Of a DNA stretch of 64,000 nt, positions 49,251 to 61,300 are shown piece by piece. Location: NCBI GenBank assembly GCA_012932295.1, contig JAAONU010000017.1, forward strand, positions 1,674,001 to 1,738,000, given 5' to 3'. Source of the stretch: Cyclina sinensis. Taxonomy: Eukaryota; Mollusca; Bivalvia; Venerida; Veneridae. Position 1 is the stretch's first letter, and each line of letters starts with the position of its first letter. Position numbers and translations under genes: made by a program. The notes below the pieces were generated by a model. That model ran no database searches. It was not told where the DNA came from and saw only the letters and a list, made by a program, of their open reading frames with translations.

Positions 49251-50976
49251 TGGACTATTTTGGATTCACGTCTTTAGTGTTTTGTGCAGATTTGCATGTC
49301 CTCAGCATGTGCGTGTATTGAGTTCTGCTGATATTTGTTTTTTCATGACGGTTAAGTTGTATGTGTATGTGTTTATCCATATTGTTAACTTATACTGTTG
49401 AGTTTACTTTTTTATATTATGGCAAACAAAATATAAATGTAGAAATTACTGTGTCAAAGCGGTACCTAGGGGTATTCATTGTCTTGTTTAATCAATATTT
49501 ATCATTATGCTGACAAAGAATTTTTCAGGTGTGAACATTTTTCTTATTGAAATATTGAGCAAATTTCATTTAAAGTTTATGAATACTACATGTGGTTGTG
49601 TGTGTTTATAATTTGTCATTTAGTGTATGAACAAAATGAAAATGGATGAAATCAAGTGTACAAAACAACAATTTATGTACCTACATTGTAAGAAGTGGGA
49701 CCATGTAGTTTTTTTGTAAGAGTTATTTATGAAGTCCATCTGTCAGTAAATCAAGTAATTCTTTCAGTAACAGAAAAAGTATAGCTTTTTAACATGACAA
49801 CAACACATTGTAGAAGTCATGTTGAGTAGATAAACCCAATTGATTTTATGTTGCTGTGTCAAATGTCAAGGTCAAAGTAAAACTCGAGAACAGTATTAGG
49901 TCAAGGAGACTAACACTTTTCAAAAAGGTTGAGTGATTGTAAATTATAGACCCCTGATGATGTTAAGGTCACATGGACACAGGTCAAGGTAGCCACTTCT
50001 TTTTTATAGTTTCTGATCAATAACTTCAGAAGATCTAAAGGTTTGACCTTCACAATAAAATGACACATGTAGATGTAGATGCGTGTTCTGTTGGTATTAC
50101 ATTGCACTGAGGGTCCATGAGTCGATGCGATACACTGAACATGTTAAAAAAACAAGGGTGTCTCTAGAATGAAATGCTTTCTGCATCTTGCACCATCCCC
50201 CACATTCTGAAAAAAATAAATGCTTCTATGGACGTTAGGCACATGGGGAATCAGATCCTATGATAAATAAACTCTAATTAATAGAAAGGTAGAGTAAATG
50301 ACTTTTATGTAACAGCTTAAAAGGTGAATGACCTGTTTCAGATCAGTAACTTAAGAATAACTAGACTTAGAACTATTTGTTTTCCAGAAAGATGATGAGA
50401 GGATACCCCTACAAACATTAAGGTCACTAGATCAAAGGTAGAGGTCATAGTTATAATTTGTTCTAACATTGATTTCGATCATTAACTTGAGAAAAAACTT
50501 GAGCCTGACAAACCTAGTGGTTAAGATGGGCATGACTGATTGTTAGAAGTGTTTTTGAGAAAAAAATAGATCAAGTCAAGGTCAAGTGGATGGATGATGA
50601 CCTGATGTATTTGTGGATGGAAAACATTTGCTTACATACTGTAAAGGGGTCACACAAGTTACTGGGGGTTCTTTTGTTTTAATATGATGATCTCTATTGG
50701 AATAGATATACTGCTACTTCTGTAATATTGCTGTTAATCTTGTTACTGTAAAATCTATTTTGATAAGAAAATAATTATAACCATAGCTATAATAAATTCT
50801 GAGTGTGTATTTAACAACGTCTTGCTTGTAATCTATTTATTCCTTGTTTAAGAAGTGAATAGACATTTCACAGTGTCCATTCTTAAACTGATTCCCTTGA
50901 GAGAGAATTTTTTAAATATGAGTTAAATTTCACGCCAGTTTGGAGATCCCACTTTTGTTCTGATCATTAAAGTAGA
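49251..50976. other. Intergenic with old repeat fragments
   Basis: It holds diverged pieces of a family with GGTCACTAGATCAAAGGTAG and TTTCTGATCAATAACTT (about 49910-50620; the same family as 62925-63395) and a + strand SINE body fragment (50117-50215, with GATACACTGAACATGTTAAA). No gene is recognised. Confidence 0.5.
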
Positions 50977-51113
50977 TGTAACCCGGAAAAATCCGCCCGA
51001 GCTGGGTTTGAACCTCGGATACCCTCAACTGCTAAGTGGACACTCTACCATGTTGCCATAAAAGCTAGCTGATAGGCAAGGGGGTACAAGTGCTGTATTA
51101 TACCTCTGCTACA
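50977..51113 (-). mobile_element. Solo LTR of a tRNA-bearing TRIM (second subfamily)
   Basis: On the minus strand it starts TGTAGCAGAGGTATAATACA and ends CCGGGTTACA. Inside are an A-box-like ATGGTAGAGTG and the B box GGTTCAAACCC. It matches the LTRs of the element at 63554-63948 (shared CCTTGCCTATCAGCTAGC). There is no second LTR or interior. A clean target duplication is not visible. Confidence 0.72.
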
Positions 51114-52049
51114 TAGGGAAATTCTTCAAATTTCTAATTTTACTTATAAAATTTAGAACATTTTTAAAGAATGTTTATAATTGTTGTTTCATCTAAATGA
51201 GGAAACTAACAGAAAGAACAGCTTTTATAATAATGTTAAACTAAAGGGTCCCACTTCTGTTATAATAATTTCTTAACATGTCTGTGTATTCAGTGTAGAA
51301 GTAAGTGTCATTTCTTGGATTAAGATTTCAGAAACTGACATTTTTAGCACACCCGAGTACCAAGTACTTCTTACTCATGGTAAGCTATTATGATTGGCCT
51401 TTGTCTATTGCCTTCCATTGTCTGTCAATAACTTGTGTCAATTGACATCACATTCAAAACCACAAGGCCAAAATTAATGAAGCAGGGTTGTTCCTGAGAA
51501 AAATACACTCTTCCGTTTTTTTTTTACTGTATTCAAGTATCAAAATTTTATAACATATAACAAAACTAAAGGTATACATACATCTATACAAAATAACAAA
51601 ATAGTCACAAAATACCCAGTCTAAAAATATCATTTATAACTGAATATGCCCTTCCTGAACTTTTTTCTACAACAACAACAAGCTTAATTAAGAAGACCAA
51701 ATCTCAAGAATCTAGACAGATGTCTTCAGTTTATCCAAGTTCATGAACTGCGTTGTATTGCAAGGAGCAGTGGTTGCGACATTTGGACACAAGACTCCCG
51801 ATCCAGAGGTCACTGGTTCCAATCCCACCAGGGCTGAGAGTCTACAAAATGTCGGGTTTCAACTAGAACATGCTATCAAAATCTCAACTTATCAAATTGA
51901 ATTTCATTATTTTATTCACCAAAAATAAAATGTAAACTGCTCTGCTCTAAAAGACTTCTATAATTTAGTATTTATTTATTTGGGATAAGTCGCTCTAAAC
52001 TTCGTGGTAATCTCAAGGGTATACATTCACGCGCTACATGTATATAAGT
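51114..52049. other. MCEE 3' flank
   Basis: It contains a tRNA-like repeat on the + strand at about 51757-51840 (A-box-like CAGTGGTTGCG, B-box-like CTGGTTCCAATCCC). On the minus strand, two overlapping AATAAA signals (51971-51980) lie about 70 bp past the MCEE stop. Confidence 0.5.
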
Positions 52050-55000
52050 CTACATCTCCTCCAGTTCTACAAGAGTGCCATTACAGTCTTTTGGGTGCAA
52101 GAAAACCACAGGTTTGCCATGGGCTCCTATTTTAGGTTCAGGACTCAGCAGTCGGATATTCTTGGCCTTGAGGTCTTTCATGGCTTCATGAATATTGTCA
52201 ACCTGAAATAAAAAACGTTCTAAATGACCTTTTCAAGTGTGGTGACAATTCTACACGTAAAGGTCACTGTGACCTAGTCTGTGTGACCTTGACCCTTAAA
52301 GAAGTCAGCATCATTCAAACCCTGTAGAATTTTAAGGGAACAGTATTCTAAGCTTATTTAAAGGTGAGCATACTAGTTACTTACCATTACATGAAAAGAC
52401 CTTCATTTCAACTTGCGTAATATCTAGTAACACCGAAGAGTTCAAGAGAAAGACATAATTATAGTGAAACATAAAAACAAAATATATTGTATGATGTTGC
52501 TGGCAACAAAAAGGGCAGTTTTCTTATCTGACTGCTTCATTGTTAATGAGAGGACAATAAGCCATAGGTTCTCTATTTCTTATAAGGTGCAAGTTTGTTA
52601 GACTAAGACAACCGCACACATACAATCACTATATACATGTAGTCCTACAATGAAACACAAAACTACGAGAGCTGCAAACATTTCATATTAGTTATTTCTA
52701 AGACAATGTCACTGAGTAGCAGAGAACTTGTTTACTACATACCTCAAGGCATATGTGATGCATTCCTCCACTTTTGTTTTTATCGAGAAAATTCTGGATA
52801 GGGCTTTTGTCTCCAAGAGGATTCAAAAGCTGAAAGCAATACAACAGTTTTAAATTAAGATATTTATGTTAAAGCCACTGAGTTAATATTGCATTGGTAG
52901 GTCAAGACAAAGTCCTGCTGAATGAGTAGCTGAAAGGCCCTCTTGTCTAATTTACAATAAATCAAGGGTGGTAACTCTCCATCTACGGATATTGAGAGTA
53001 TCAACACAAATATGTATATAATAAAATTATGTGTTCTTAAATAATTTCTTTAATAAAAATGTGATGGTTAAATCTTTTAGTTGGACAAACAGAGGTCTGT
53101 TCAAAAAAAGAAAAGAAAAAGAAGAAGAAAAGAGAAATTAAGAATAAACTGATTTACAAATACCTCAATTTTGGTATCCCCAAGTTCCACAAACACTACA
53201 GTGACACCGTGATCTGGCTGTGGCTATAAAGAAACAGAAAAAGAAAAAAAAATATTTTCTAACTAATTTGGAACCAAAATAGGGACCCCTTCCCAGTGAC
53301 ATGACGTTTTTATTTTCCAAAAGTAAGAAACATTCTCAAAATATTCTCAAACATTGACCTAGAGTGTGACCTGTTCCTCCTCACTCATTACGTGAAGGAA
53401 ATACGATCTTTGTCTATTTTTCTGTCATTAAAATGTGTTAACTTAGTAAACTGACATTATCTATTGATTTAGCTGAAATTAAATCAACTACTGATTACTT
53501 CTTTCCCTTGTCACCTTATTTTCAAAGAAAAATCTCAAATCCCAATTTCATTCAAAACAACACTTATTTCTAAATCAGAAAGGTCCTGGCCCCTTTCCCA
53601 AAATGGTGAAAGAAAATACTGAAAAGACAGTGCTCAGGTAATCAGTAATCTGGCCATTAACCTAGTGCTAAATTACTTCTTGCTTATGAACAATTGACAT
53701 CTAATTAAGAGTCTATGCAATTAAGGACTCTTGTTTAAGAAAATTTGAAAACATCTTCTCAATTCACAATGATTATTACCAATTTACCACTGACAAACAT
53801 ACAATTTAAGAATCAATCATAAATATAAAAGAGAACTGTGTTTACAATAAATATACACTGTGACTTACATGTTTTTCACTGACTTTTGCACCTAGAATAT
53901 CTTTGTATAAAGCTGCACTTTTCTCTAAGTCTGGGGTAGCAATGGCTATATGGTTGATTTTTCCTATTTTCCATTTCTAAAACAAAAAACAAAATAAATC
54001 ATTTGCTAAAGATAATGAACATGAAATGAAAATTTACTGCATCTACTCTGAAATGCAGATGTCTTGAAATTCTATTACTTTCATTTTTATAAATAATGCC
54101 ATTGAAGGACAAATTGGTACACTACAATAAAACTATGATTGTGAAGTTGTATATATCTGATCTGTCAGTGAGTTTTTCAATTTGATGTATATTTGATGCT
54201 TATGTCTGCTTTGTATTTATGTGGCCAGTTAGTGAGTTGCCAAACAGAAAAATGTATCCAGGTATGTGTACATTGTAGATAAATAGACAGGTAACAAGGT
54301 GTGGCTTGGTAGCTCAGTTAGACCGCGTGTCTGCCCTGTAAGCAAAGGATCCTGGGTTTGAGTCCCAGTCGAGCCAAGATTTTTTTTACCACCTGTTACA
54401 GGAATATGAAATGAGATGCTGGAATGAAAAAAGAATGAACACTGTATGTTTGTCTTGTAAAACCTCATGCTTAAAAAAACTGGTCCTTTAAAAACAAGGG
54501 ATAGAGAGAAATATAATAAACATATAAGATAAAGAAATATAATATCCATTTAATTCCTATTAGCACATTAGTCAGTACTACCTGTAACAATGCTGAAGTC
54601 GAATGGATATCTGCCCTGTTTTGCTGAAAAAAAAAAAAAAACACACTAGTTATATTTGATTCAAACATAGAACGTATATGTTCACATGATATCAGAAATT
54701 ACTTAATCATACTTTGCAATTTGAACCAGCCACACATTCTAAGGTCTTTAAATGCTTAGACTGAATAAGAAATAATTGAATCCTACATGATATTATGAGT
54801 AAAATATCAGTCTTTATCTATCTATCGGCTCTGTCAATGTCAAAATTGTGCTTAGATAAGTTAAAGTAATTTAACAAAGAAACCTTATTTTTTGTTTTGG
54901 ATCAGAGACAGAATCTCGCAATAATTATGTGGACACTTATCTTCCTCTCGAACAACACCGACTAAAAATAAAATGTTTGTATTTGTATTTTTATAAACGT

Positions 55001-55161
55001 TATCCACTTACTTTGCCTGTCCGACTTCTATTCATCTTGACGAATAACAGTTTTATTTGAAAGAATCAATTTAAGGTCCAGAAAAAAATCGTAACTCTAC
55101 AACTTCTTACCAGTAAACATCTGCATGGATTTATTACACGCGTCAATCTGTTTAAAGCCAT
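52050..55161 (-). CDS. MCEE: Methylmalonyl-CoA epimerase, mitochondrial, complete, 166 aa
   Basis: Six exons on the minus strand: 55161-55111, 54623-54582, 53976-53869, 53223-53164, 52829-52743 and 52202-52050. All introns are phase 0 with GT/AG. The product converts (2R)- and (2S)-methylmalonyl-CoA in the propionyl-CoA to succinyl-CoA pathway. It is a single vicinal-oxygen-chelate domain. Expected metal ligands are present: His in KINHIAIATPD, His in GGMHHICLE and the Glu in GTLVELEEM. GAHGKPVVFLHPKDC is a strongly conserved family block. Exon 1 encodes MALNRLTRVINPCRCLL, Arg-rich and free of acidic residues, as expected of a mitochondrial presequence. An alternative first exon, with ATG at 55037 and donor near 55013, would give MNRSRTGK instead, which is a poorer presequence. 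The length is close to the human protein. Confidence 0.95.
54274..54400 (+). mobile_element. Solo LTR of tRNA-bearing TRIM in MCEE intron 2
   Basis: The + strand runs TGTAGATAAATAGACAGG to ACCACCTGTTACA and contains GGCTTGGTAGCTCAGTTAGA and the B-box-like GGTTTGAGTCCC. It matches the LTR of the 36386-36801 element with a deletion of about 24 bp near the left end. The tRNA-like acceptor and T stems are better paired here than in that element. Confidence 0.75.
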
Positions 55162-56945
55162 TTTTTTCACTTTAAGTAAAATGTAGTGACCTTGTAACCC
55201 CTGAGTATGTGGCCTTGACCTAACACAGTCGCGGTTTGATTGAGTTTTCTTTTTATAGATGTGTAGGTACAATCTCCTCGCAGTGATCTCCCCTTCGGAA
55301 ATTACTGTACTGGAAGTACCGAAGGGTAGTAGCCGCTACTTGGAGTTTAATTGGTGTAGGTAATGATCCAAATCGTTGTGCGGTAGGTAAGTTCAGGGAT
55401 ACATCCTAATTAATAACGACAATGCTCCAGAGTGGGCCATGTACAGTACTGGAAGAAGAAGAAGAATATTAAATGATATACTGCATATCTCTTTTATCAG
55501 CTCACTTTCTATAAAATAATAATAATAATAAAAACGCTGCAAAATGATAAATTAAGGCTAACATATGTTCTTGAAAAATTTCTCCTTAATTCACTGTGCT
55601 TTATTGTCCCCAGTTTATTCATTAAAACAATCAGGAAGCGTTCATTTAAGAATAAATCGCTATCAACCAAAAATAGCACAGCAACAACTCTCTATTTAAA
55701 GACTTAAAAATTTATTCAGTTTATCTGTTATACTTGGAATCTTAAAACTGACAGTTTGACAAAAAATTAAAGTGACACCTTTATATCGGGCAACAATACA
55801 TTCAGTATACATTAACATGATAACAAAGAAAACAGAAAAAAATATTGGAATGCTTTTTCCATAAAAGTTTGAATTTTGTACACCCTAATCATATCTTTTT
55901 GCATTATACTATTTAAATGCAGATCTCTGCTGAAATTAAGATAATTTAGAAAGTAAATATAAGATCGGATATCCAGTTCCTAAGCATCAGCTGTTTCTGA
56001 ATAAATTTCTTTTAAAGATCTGTAAATGTCTTAGTTTCTTTTTTTTTTCGTTGTTTCATGAAATGATCGAGTGACATGATGTCTATCAAAGTGCAATATG
56101 ATTGCTGTAGAAAAATCACAAATTTCTGAAAAACCACCTGCAAAATATAGTGCATTTTGGCATGTTGCAAATATGGCCCTATTATTAATATTCTAACTTA
56201 TCCAGTTTGTTGTTTTCAGCTTAAATGCCTTTATGATAAAGAAACAGTATAAATGTAAGAATCCGCTGACTTGGGAGCTGCAAGTCTCCATCTAGTGTCA
56301 AATCGATTTGTTTTCCGTGTTTCGCTTGTCAATAGCAACATCTTCTGTCTTATTATTTTGTTACAGTTATATTTTTCTTATATAATATACCAGTGTTTGA
56401 ACTCTTTCTTATATCAAAGCCCAAATCCAACACCTAATTTTATAGATTAAAAAAATCCCCCTTTTCTTCTGACGGTGTTTAAGATTATCCCTTGATATGA
56501 AATACATGAATAACAGCATGCCATGTGTTTAGGTTTTAGCAGCAGGTTAATAAGGTTCACAAAATTAAAGCTGCAAATGTTTCAAGATCTATGTAAAATG
56601 CAATTGCGCTATATTAAGTGACTATTACTTCAGAACGATTCTGAAAAAAAACTTCTATCATATTTAGAATTGATCAAAAAAACAGTTTCTTTCATAGAAG
56701 AATAATTTATATAATAAGAAATTAAAAACATATGTAAGTATGTAAAGTCAAACTTAAAGAATTTTTTTTAGCTATCAAATGTTTCATACTATACTAAAAG
56801 TATTTCATTGTCGCATGACAATGAAAAATATTCACACTGAACTTGTTAAAAAAAGGTTTTTATATGTGGTATTTAAAATCATTGAAATAAATGAGAAATT
56901 CTAATCAGACTATAAAATTAGTTGCATCTTTTTTTCATCGATTGT
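55162..56945. other. MCEE-MTX1 intergenic, left part
   Basis: It holds the MCEE upstream region, a TAA-rich stretch (55516-55532) and a repeat fragment at 55715-55815 shared with 20960-21060. No gene is recognised. Confidence 0.45.
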
Positions 56946-57270
56946 AAAACAACAAAGCCCAAAAATACTGTTGCGTTTTTAGGTATTTGCTCAAAGTTTA
57001 TTCTAAATCTTTGCAAAGTCAAAGAATCTATAACGAGTTTAAATGAAATTATTGGCAAAAACATTAACAACAATAACAACAACAAAGATAAAAATAACAT
57101 ACAAACATTATATGATGTTATTTTTATCTTTGTTGTTGTTATTGTTGTTAATGTTTTTGCCAATAATTTCATTTAAACTCGTTTTAGATTCTTTGACTTT
57201 GCAAAGATTTAGAATAAACTTTGAGCAAATACCTAAAAAACGCAACAGTATTTTTGGGCTTTGTTGTTTT
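56946..57270. repeat. Near-perfect 155-bp-arm palindrome
   Basis: The left arm 56946-57100 and right arm 57115-57270 are reverse complements apart from about one substitution and one single-base indel, around a 14-base centre. The arms are AT-rich and include AACAACAATAACAACAACAA / TTGTTGTTGTTATTGTTGTT. If transcribed it would form a long hairpin. It directly abuts the inverted-repeat element at 57272. Confidence 0.93.
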
Positions 57271-57271
57271 G

Positions 57272-58085
57272 AGTGTCAGACGTTTAGACCCCTTGTCACC
57301 TAGACCCCTTTAAATATTGAATTGAAGGTGACACCTTGACCCCTTGAAGACACTTAGACCCCTATTTTTTTGAGACACTTAGACCCCTTATTTTGGATTT
57401 TGACAATATGAAGTATGTTTGATTATTTTTTTTCTCATATTTGTTTGAAATAAATTTTTTGTTAGGGAATGTATATTTTTATCAGGTTGATTACTGAAGC
57501 AATAAAAATATACAGTGTTTACTTATAGAATTTAATAGAGTAATCCAAGATATTAATTAAGTAATCCAAAAATTCAATTTCACAGTACCAAATATTTCTA
57601 GCATAGAGACAAGGAATGGATGAAAGAAATAATGCATGTATTTTGATAATAAACATGAGTTGTTATCTTTCACCAATGAAATACAATTTAAAATATGAGT
57701 AATTAAATCAGTAAAAACGTGTTGGAAATGTGTTATAATAACTAATTATTTTTCAATTTGCCCTTTATGTTTATTATATTTAACACCTTTTCTGATAGTT
57801 TTTTCCCCATGAAATTATATTTCTTTCTTTTTCTTGATCCTTTTCAATCAAATTTTACTCAAAATCATTACTTTATTGATATAATATCAAAAAATAATAT
57901 CAAAAATAATAGTAATAAAATCAATCTCATGGCTAAATCAATAAAATTGAACATTCCTTAAATAAGGGGTCTACGTGTCTTTAAAAAAATAAATAAATCA
58001 GGGGTCTAGGTGTCTTAGGGGTCTAAGTGTCATCTAAAACTGAAAGGGGTCTAATTGTCAAGGGGTCTAACTGTCTTGCTTCCGT
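57272..58085. mobile_element. Inverted-repeat element with repeated TTAGACCCC motif
   Basis: The left end has CGTTTAGACCCCTTGTCACC and more TAGACCCC words to 57390. The right end (57960-58080) has the reverse complements AAGGGGTCTAACTGTC and TAGGGGTCTAAGTGTC. About four or five motif copies lie at each end in opposite orientation, like subterminal transposase sites. The AT-rich interior encodes nothing that I recognise. No target duplication was confirmed. Confidence 0.65.
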
Positions 58086-58342
58086 TTGTGTCTAGTTTGC
58101 TCCGACTGTTTCTTTGCTCTCTTTTTTGTGTGGTTGTTTGTCGCTGTTTTGATGCTCAATAAGAAAATGCTATCCTGTAGGGGGAAAAAAACTTTTCAAT
58201 AAAAAAGTATCTATTTTTTTTATATATGAGTACTCTTTCGTCTTAGGAGAATAAAACTTCACGTTTAAATATAAGCAAATCAGTTAGCTTTTCCTTTTTG
58301 GTAGTTCTTGGTCGTTGAGTTAGTAGCACAGATCAAAACAAC

Positions 58343-61300
58343 ATGGGGGAGAACATCTTGCAACTGAATGTTTGGGCTGGCGATTGGGACCTTCCGTCTG
58401 TAGATCCAAATTGTTTAGCAACTTTGGTTTGTAGTTTTAATTGGTTTGATGCATGACCATTTGTTTGAATTGTCACAATCTCTTTATTTCTTTGGCAGTG
58501 GTGTTAGAAAATCATGACCTTCCCCACCCACACTGTGAAGCTCATCATCTTGAGTCTCTCCTGTTACAGACTATGTTACTTGCCTGGAGCAGCATATATT
58601 TTACTTTGTTACAGGTGCCTGCTTATGTGCAACTTCTCCATAGTTAAGTCATTTTAGGTGTTTAGCTATATACAATGTAATGTTGCATAGACATTTACTG
58701 TAGGCGAATTGAACATAAAGTTTAACTTTTAATCTTAATGATTAATACCTACCGCGCTAGGTCATTTTGTAGACCTAAAGATTAATGTTCCAGAGGTCAT
58801 GAGTTTAAGTCCTGAGAACGGTGCCATTATCTCGTTTTGTTTATTTTACTGATTTCAGAAGTAAAAGACAGGAGGGCCTGACTCGGCTTTTGAGGTCATT
58901 GGGGGAGGAATGAGAAGTCAAATCGGTCCCCCCAAAAAGTCTTATTGGCTCTTTTGTAAGTCAGATCGGCCCCATACAAGTCAAATCAATCCCAAAATAA
59001 GTCAAAGTGGCAACTTATTAAGTAGGACTGTCACGATAAACTGAAGTTCAATAATTTTCTGTATTTTGCTCTTGGTTCAATTTTTCGATATTTTATCAGA
59101 AAATACGGTACGGTACATCTAGGTATAGTCATTAGTGCGCCTTTATTATTTTGGCCAATCAGCGTACAGCATTTACTTCAGTTTGATAAAAACAAAAATG
59201 GCTGATCAATCGCAGTTGTGCGACCCACACGCTGCATTAAAATCGGCCATATTGGAACAAATTTGGTGGTTCATAAAACCTTTTTTAAATACAAGTACAT
59301 CTACATGTATATTAGTTCGCGTTTTGAAATACAAAATACATGAGAAGCAAACAATAATTACATGTTTTTAATCTTTTTTAGTCATTGTCCAAAATTATCA
59401 TGAATTGAATTTGGCTCTTTTTAACACTAACAGCAGTTATTTGGTGAAGCGATGCCATCCTGAATAAATCAGGTAGGTACAAATTTTTTTTTTCATTTTT
59501 TGTAACGGCATAATAGTCAAAAGTTTCTTTTACTGTCTTTTTGTCAGTGATTTATGATTGATATAATTTCTTTATTGATTCGTATAAATTTCTTACAGGT
59601 ATAATTTGTTAATAACCACGGTAAACCACCTTCGTGAAAATCAACACATTAATTATTATCAAGGAATTGAATTTAGGGTTATTCCTTTTTCTACTTGCAG
59701 CTACTGCGAAAAACGATTGTCAGCTGCAGCATTGTTAAAGTATCAAGCTTTTATCAACCAAGGGTTATGAGGACAGGCTCAGCTGAACTTAGATATGTGC
59801 TGATGATAAGGACAGGCATATTGTTACCAGTAATAGTGATACTGGAGGACTCATTTACAGTGCTTTAAAATGTGTTTTAATGCTTACCATATAATAGAAG
59901 ATCACTAAAATAGTTTGATGAATAAAATGATATATAAATATATGACAATGTTCTTCTCTTTCTATCTAATTGTTAGTCATTCCATGTGCATGTCCATCCA
60001 TTTGTGTTGTTCTTATATGGCAAACTTTTTAGATAAAAAATATGAGGGGGGGTTAACTTGAGGCCGATTTGACTTTTTGGGGTCTGATTTCACTTTGGGC
60101 CGATTTGACTGTAATTGAAAGATATGCAGTGATGACTTGTGATAGAACTATCGCAAACCACTGACTACCTTTTGTGGTAGGACTATTGACTAGTGTCCTG
60201 GTGGTCATTGTGTTGAGTTCAATGTCATTGCATTTTTCATCGTTGGTAAACTTTACAAAAATAATAAACTTTCCAAAGACTTACATTCAGTCAATGAGAA
60301 ATCTAAGTAAAAGACCATGGGTCAAGTGACAACAGCATGTTAATAAACCACTGACTGCAGGACTTTCAGCTGAACATGTTACCACTGGAGAAAAGATGTG
60401 ACAAAATAAAATCATCTGCCTCAGAAGTTTATTGAAGCTCTTTAATTTCAAGGACTTGCATTCAGTTTGGGGTCAGTGATGAAGCCTTAGTTAAGGACTG
60501 AAAAATATGGAGAGGTGTGTTGGAGGAATGCAACTCCAAACTTTTATCCCTGAGGTTTTTACCTCTTACGTCCTGTCCTTTTCTTAAAAATGAAATATTT
60601 TTATATGTTTTTTAGTCCAAGCAAGATGACTCGCTGTGACTATATCTTTTCTCTGTCTGTATAGGACAATTGTGACTCTTTCAATTTTTTTATCTGCATA
60701 GTTTAGGTTAGTAAGATATAATGATATAGTTAAAGTTCATTTGTTTTTATTTCTTTCAGGCATATTGCAGATTTTCAGGTGTACCAGTCAAGATTCACAA
60801 GAAAACAAACCCATGGAGGTCCCCATCAGGTACTGACAAACCAAACAGCAAATATTTCCTTAAACAAAAACAGCAACATAAGAAATTTAAGATGATGGTA
60901 TTGTTAAGATCACATATAACTTAAAAATATTTAAATTTTTTTAATAAATGGCCAAAGTCAAATTTAATTGATTATTCCAGTAAACTCAAAATTCAGAGTA
61001 GTAAAGTAAGAACATTGAAGTTGAATCTGGCTAATCTTTTTTTTAGCAGTTTCATGCCGTCATGATAATTTTATCATTGACAGTTGAGTTTAATCAGATT
61101 TTTTCATTGTCATAATTACGAAAATATAAGCGTGAGGTAGAAATTACTTAAATGTTGTCTTAAAAGTTACTGAACATTGTTATAGAATAATATTAAGGAC
61201 ATTCTCTTTGGTTAGATGACTTGTATTCCAAAAATTGTTCTATATTATATATTTCTGTATATGTAACAGGTTGTTAAAATATCGCTCAATCGTGACTTGA

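Noticed and set aside
56918..57303. Matching 84-86-codon frames on both strands
   Set aside because: Mirror frames made by the palindrome at 56946-57270.
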